The position numbers and the translations under genes are program-made. A model generated the notes under the pieces. It was not told the DNA's origin. It worked only from the letters and a program-made list of their open reading frames with translations, and searched no databases. From contig JAMOUL010000265.1 of assembly GCA_027062035.1 (NCBI GenBank), positions 1 through 6,916 of the forward strand: a stretch of DNA of 6,916 nt. Direction: 5' to 3'. The stretch is from Candidatus Aminicenantota bacterium. GTDB lineage: Bacteria; Acidobacteriota; Aminicenantia; S016-38. Below, one piece after another: positions 4,834 to 6,916 of this stretch (the stretch's first letter is position 1; every line of letters begins with the position of its first letter).

Positions 4834-6270
4834 ATGATTGCCATTTTTATAGGATACCTCGCATTAACAATAGGATTGGGCTTATGGCAGGCTAAAAAAA
4901 CAAAATCCCAGGCAGATTTTGTACTTGGTGGGTCGAAACTGCCGGGATGGATGCTTGCCCTTTCTGAAAGGGCCACCGGAGAATCTGCATGGTTGCTTCT
5001 GGGACTTACCGGGTTTATCTATGCAAACGGTTTCTCCGGAATATGGATAGCGGTTGGATGTCTCCTGGGAATAAGCACAGCGTGGATAGTCCTTGCCAGA
5101 AAATTCAGGGCTGAGGCACAAAAATACAATGCCCTTACAATGCCCGAGTATTTCTCTGCCAAGTTTCCTGAAAAGGCGAATACAATACGTATATTATCAA
5201 CTCTTATTATTGTATTTTTCTTCGTCTTTTATGTTGGCGCCCAGTTCGCTGGCGCAGGGAAAACCATATTCGAAACCTTTGGCCTTGACCCTTTCTGGGG
5301 ACAGATAATAGCAGCGGGAGTAATACTCATCTATGCGACCATTGGAGGCTTTGTAAGCATAGTGGCAGTGGACACTTTTCAGGCAATCCTTATGATAACC
5401 ACCCTCGTGGTGACTCCCATAATAATGATAATAAAGATCTTCGCAGATAAAGTTGATGTAGCACAGGCCTTTGCTGCTGCTCCTGCGGGTTATACATCCC
5501 TTGTTGGTACTGCCTCCGGTTTTGCAGCTGGAATTCTCATTTTCAATAATCTGGCATGGTTCTTTGGATATCTTGGAGGACAACCGCAACTAAATGCCAG
5601 GTTTATGGGCATGAAGGATGATAAAAATGTTAAACTCGGGAGAAACATTGCTGTACTGTGGACCATTCTGGCCTATTCCGGAGCGTTCATCATTGGAGTA
5701 GCAGGACTTATACTCTTTGGTCCACATGCAGTAAAGGATTCTGAGATGATTCTCCCACATGTACTCACTCACATGTTTCCAGGGTGGCTGGCTGCAATAC
5801 TCCTTGCAGGAGCAGTGGCTGCAATGATTTCAACTGCAGAAAGCATGCTCCTTGTAGCAGCCTCTTCCGTAAGCCAGGATGTATACAAGGGAATAATAAA
5901 GGGAGGAAAGGCAGATGACAAAAAACTCCTTCTGATCTCCAGAGTCGCCACCCTGAGTGTGGGCATCTTTGCCCTCATTCTTGCCCTTACTACTTCGAAG
6001 CTCATTTATACGATAGTAAGTTACGCATGGGCAGGAATAGGCTGCTCCTTTGCACCCGCTATACTGCTCTCCTTTTACTGGGACAAATTTAATTCCAACG
6101 GAGTTATAACGGCATTAATAGCAGGACTTGTAACAACGGTAATCTGGATTCTGACCGGACTGGAGCGGATAATAACTGCAAGGGCTGTTACATTTTTCGT
6201 GGCGATAACCCTTGCCATAATAGTGGCTTTAATCACCAATAAAAAGGATAAATTAAAAGCTGAGGCCTGA
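4834..6270 (+). CDS. Sodium:solute symporter, PutP-like (SSS family)
   Basis: The 478-residue product is a polytopic inner-membrane protein of the usual SSS length, with about 13 hydrophobic spans starting almost at residue 1. It should couple sodium inflow to uptake of a small organic solute. Similarity to E. coli PutP is recognisable throughout: FVLGGSKLPGWMLALSERAT before the second span, SAWLLLGLTG (51-60), ALTMPEYFSAKF, IYATIGGFVSIVAVDTFQA, and ISTAESMLLVAASSVSQDVY from residue 332. S333 and T334 correspond to PutP S340 and T341 of the sodium site. The Asp essential in PutP (D55, in ASDMSGW) is not kept: the aligned stretch is ATGESAW (residues 47-53), with Gly at that place and Glu next to it. 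I believe this ERATGESAW form is a common subgroup, so the substrate should not be called proline with confidence. It is divergent from the cytochrome operon, and its last 18 bases overlap the convergent gene at 6253-6916. Confidence 0.9.
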   Translation: MIAIFIGYLALTIGLGLWQAKKTKSQADFVLGGSKLPGWMLALSERATGESAWLLLGLTGFIYANGFSGIWIAVGCLLGISTAWIVLARKFRAEAQKYNALTMPEYFSAKFPEKANTIRILSTLIIVFFFVFYVGAQFAGAGKTIFETFGLDPFWGQIIAAGVILIYATIGGFVSIVAVDTFQAILMITTLVVTPIIMIIKIFADKVDVAQAFAAAPAGYTSLVGTASGFAAGILIFNNLAWFFGYLGGQPQLNARFMGMKDDKNVKLGRNIAVLWTILAYSGAFIIGVAGLILFGPHAVKDSEMILPHVLTHMFPGWLAAILLAGAVAAMISTAESMLLVAASSVSQDVYKGIIKGGKADDKKLLLISRVATLSVGIFALILALTTSKLIYTIVSYAWAGIGCSFAPAILLSFYWDKFNSNGVITALIAGLVTTVIWILTGLERIITARAVTFFVAITLAIIVALITNKKDKLKAEA

Positions 6271-6916
6271 TGCGAATTCCATAAGTGCTTCCCACCTTTC
6301 CTTAAAGGAAAGAAAGGTACGGAAGGGATTATGAAGGGGACGGGCCTGAATCTTTGCTGTTTCTATGTTCTTTAGTGACTCAAGGGCATCCTCCGGTTTT
6401 CCCTCTGCCATATATTGAATTGCAAGCAATTCGCTTGCTCTGTAAACCTTCTCCTCCAGATCATCCCTGAGAAACACCCCGGGATAGGGATCCAGCTCTT
6501 CAGCGGTTACCTTTCTCATTCCCTTTATTGGCTCCTGAGCCCTCAGTTTTTCTCTCTCATATACGAACCTGTAAATATCCACCCTGATTTTCATCCAGGT
6601 GGGATAGGGTTTAGGCGGTGGTAAATGTCTTATAAAAAGTTGATTGTCAAGGTAAAACTTTACTCCGAACATCCTTGCATTTATAAGATAATCTATGTCC
6701 TCTCCCCTGGGAACTCCCGGGTCAAAGGGAATTCTTACGAAAAGGTCCCTGTGGATCACTGCATTTCCACCGAATACGAAGGGGGTTTCCTTTAATCTTT
6801 CTCCCTTTCCTATAAATTTTTCAAAGGCCTCATTCATTTTCTCAAGATTGTTCCAGTACACCATCCAGGGCTCAAAATCCTTTTTCAGAAGATAACCACC
6901 ATACGGCTGAATATAA
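6253..6916 (-). CDS. Glycosyltransferase-like protein, C-terminal part (5' end beyond window)
   Basis: The frame is open to the right edge: 17 further codons precede the Met at 6864, so that Met is probably internal and the true start lies outside. Key features are FVFGGNAVIHRDLF, then PRGEDIDYLINARMFG with the GED-D motif at 6691-6705, then FLIRH-type sequence LFIRHLPPP, where the His (codon 6625-6627) could bind metal. This order (GGN...GED.D...R..G...H) resembles the acceptor and metal-binding half of GT-A-fold, family-2-like glycosyltransferases; the nucleotide-sugar half would be upstream. Beyond it, ASELLAIQYMAEGKPEDALESLKNI looks like a TPR helix pair, followed by a short tail. Neither acceptor nor sugar can be stated. 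There is no signal peptide in the visible part. The 3' end overlaps the symporter gene on the opposite strand by 18 bases. The gene is real by codon structure; the glycosyltransferase call is moderate. Confidence 0.6.
   Translation of the reverse strand, partial: YIQPYGGYLLKKDFEPWMVYWNNLEKMNEAFEKFIGKGERLKETPFVFGGNAVIHRDLFVRIPFDPGVPRGEDIDYLINARMFGVKFYLDNQLFIRHLPPPKPYPTWMKIRVDIYRFVYEREKLRAQEPIKGMRKVTAEELDPYPGVFLRDDLEEKVYRASELLAIQYMAEGKPEDALESLKNIETAKIQARPLHNPFRTFLSFKERWEALMEFASGLSF

Noticed and set aside
5197..5589. A 130-codon open frame on the minus strand
   Set aside because: It is antisense to the symporter, and its Ser/Tyr/Lys-rich composition is typical of the reverse of membrane-protein codons.
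6296..6312. Perfect inverted repeat CTTTCC-TTAAA-GGAAAG, 26 bases after the symporter stop, considered as a terminator
   Set aside because: The stem is short and AT-rich, there is no T-tract after it on either strand, and it lies within the coding frame of the convergent gene.

Overview
This window holds seven genes from a bacterium whose lineage I cannot name. It is very probably Gram-negative (two membranes): one gene encodes an exported beta-barrel-like protein ending in phenylalanine. Two adjacent genes encode exported haem-binding proteins, and a third encodes a soluble protein with two [4Fe-4S] clusters, which suggests anaerobic or microaerobic respiration. Proteins rich in Lys, Glu and Arg and very strong Shine-Dalgarno sites would fit an uncultivated, perhaps thermophilic lineage, but that is only an impression.

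Layout. Positions 1-70 (minus) are the first 23 codons of a secreted protein that runs off the left edge. 134-955 (minus) is an exported protein of unknown function. 1020-2105 (minus) is a DUF362 protein with a C-terminal two-cluster ferredoxin domain. 2197-3327 (minus) is a predicted outer-membrane barrel carrying a single CXXCH haem site just after its signal peptide. 3338-4687 (minus) is an exported five-haem cytochrome c. 4688-4833 is a divergent promoter region. 4834-6270 (plus) is a sodium:solute symporter of the PutP type. 6253-6916 (minus, open at the right edge) is the C-terminal part of a glycosyltransferase-like protein whose 3' end overlaps the symporter by 18 bases.

How they may work together. 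The pentahaem cytochrome and the haem-bearing barrel are tightly coupled: the barrel's ribosome site overlaps the cytochrome's stop codon. Together they look like a small electron conduit across the periplasm and outer membrane. The cytoplasmic DUF362-ferredoxin protein downstream could supply or handle electrons, but it has its own candidate promoter. The symporter is transcribed divergently. The two promoters are back to back, and the 21 bases between their -35 boxes are AT-rich with inverted-repeat symmetry and a partial match to a Fur box. One regulator could therefore control solute uptake and the cytochrome operon together; this is inference.

No gene-free stretch exceeds 146 bases. I see no tRNA, rRNA, CRISPR array, insertion sequence, or convincing intrinsic terminator. 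Three reading-frame starts were chosen or corrected from ribosome binding sites (barrel, cytochrome, symporter).
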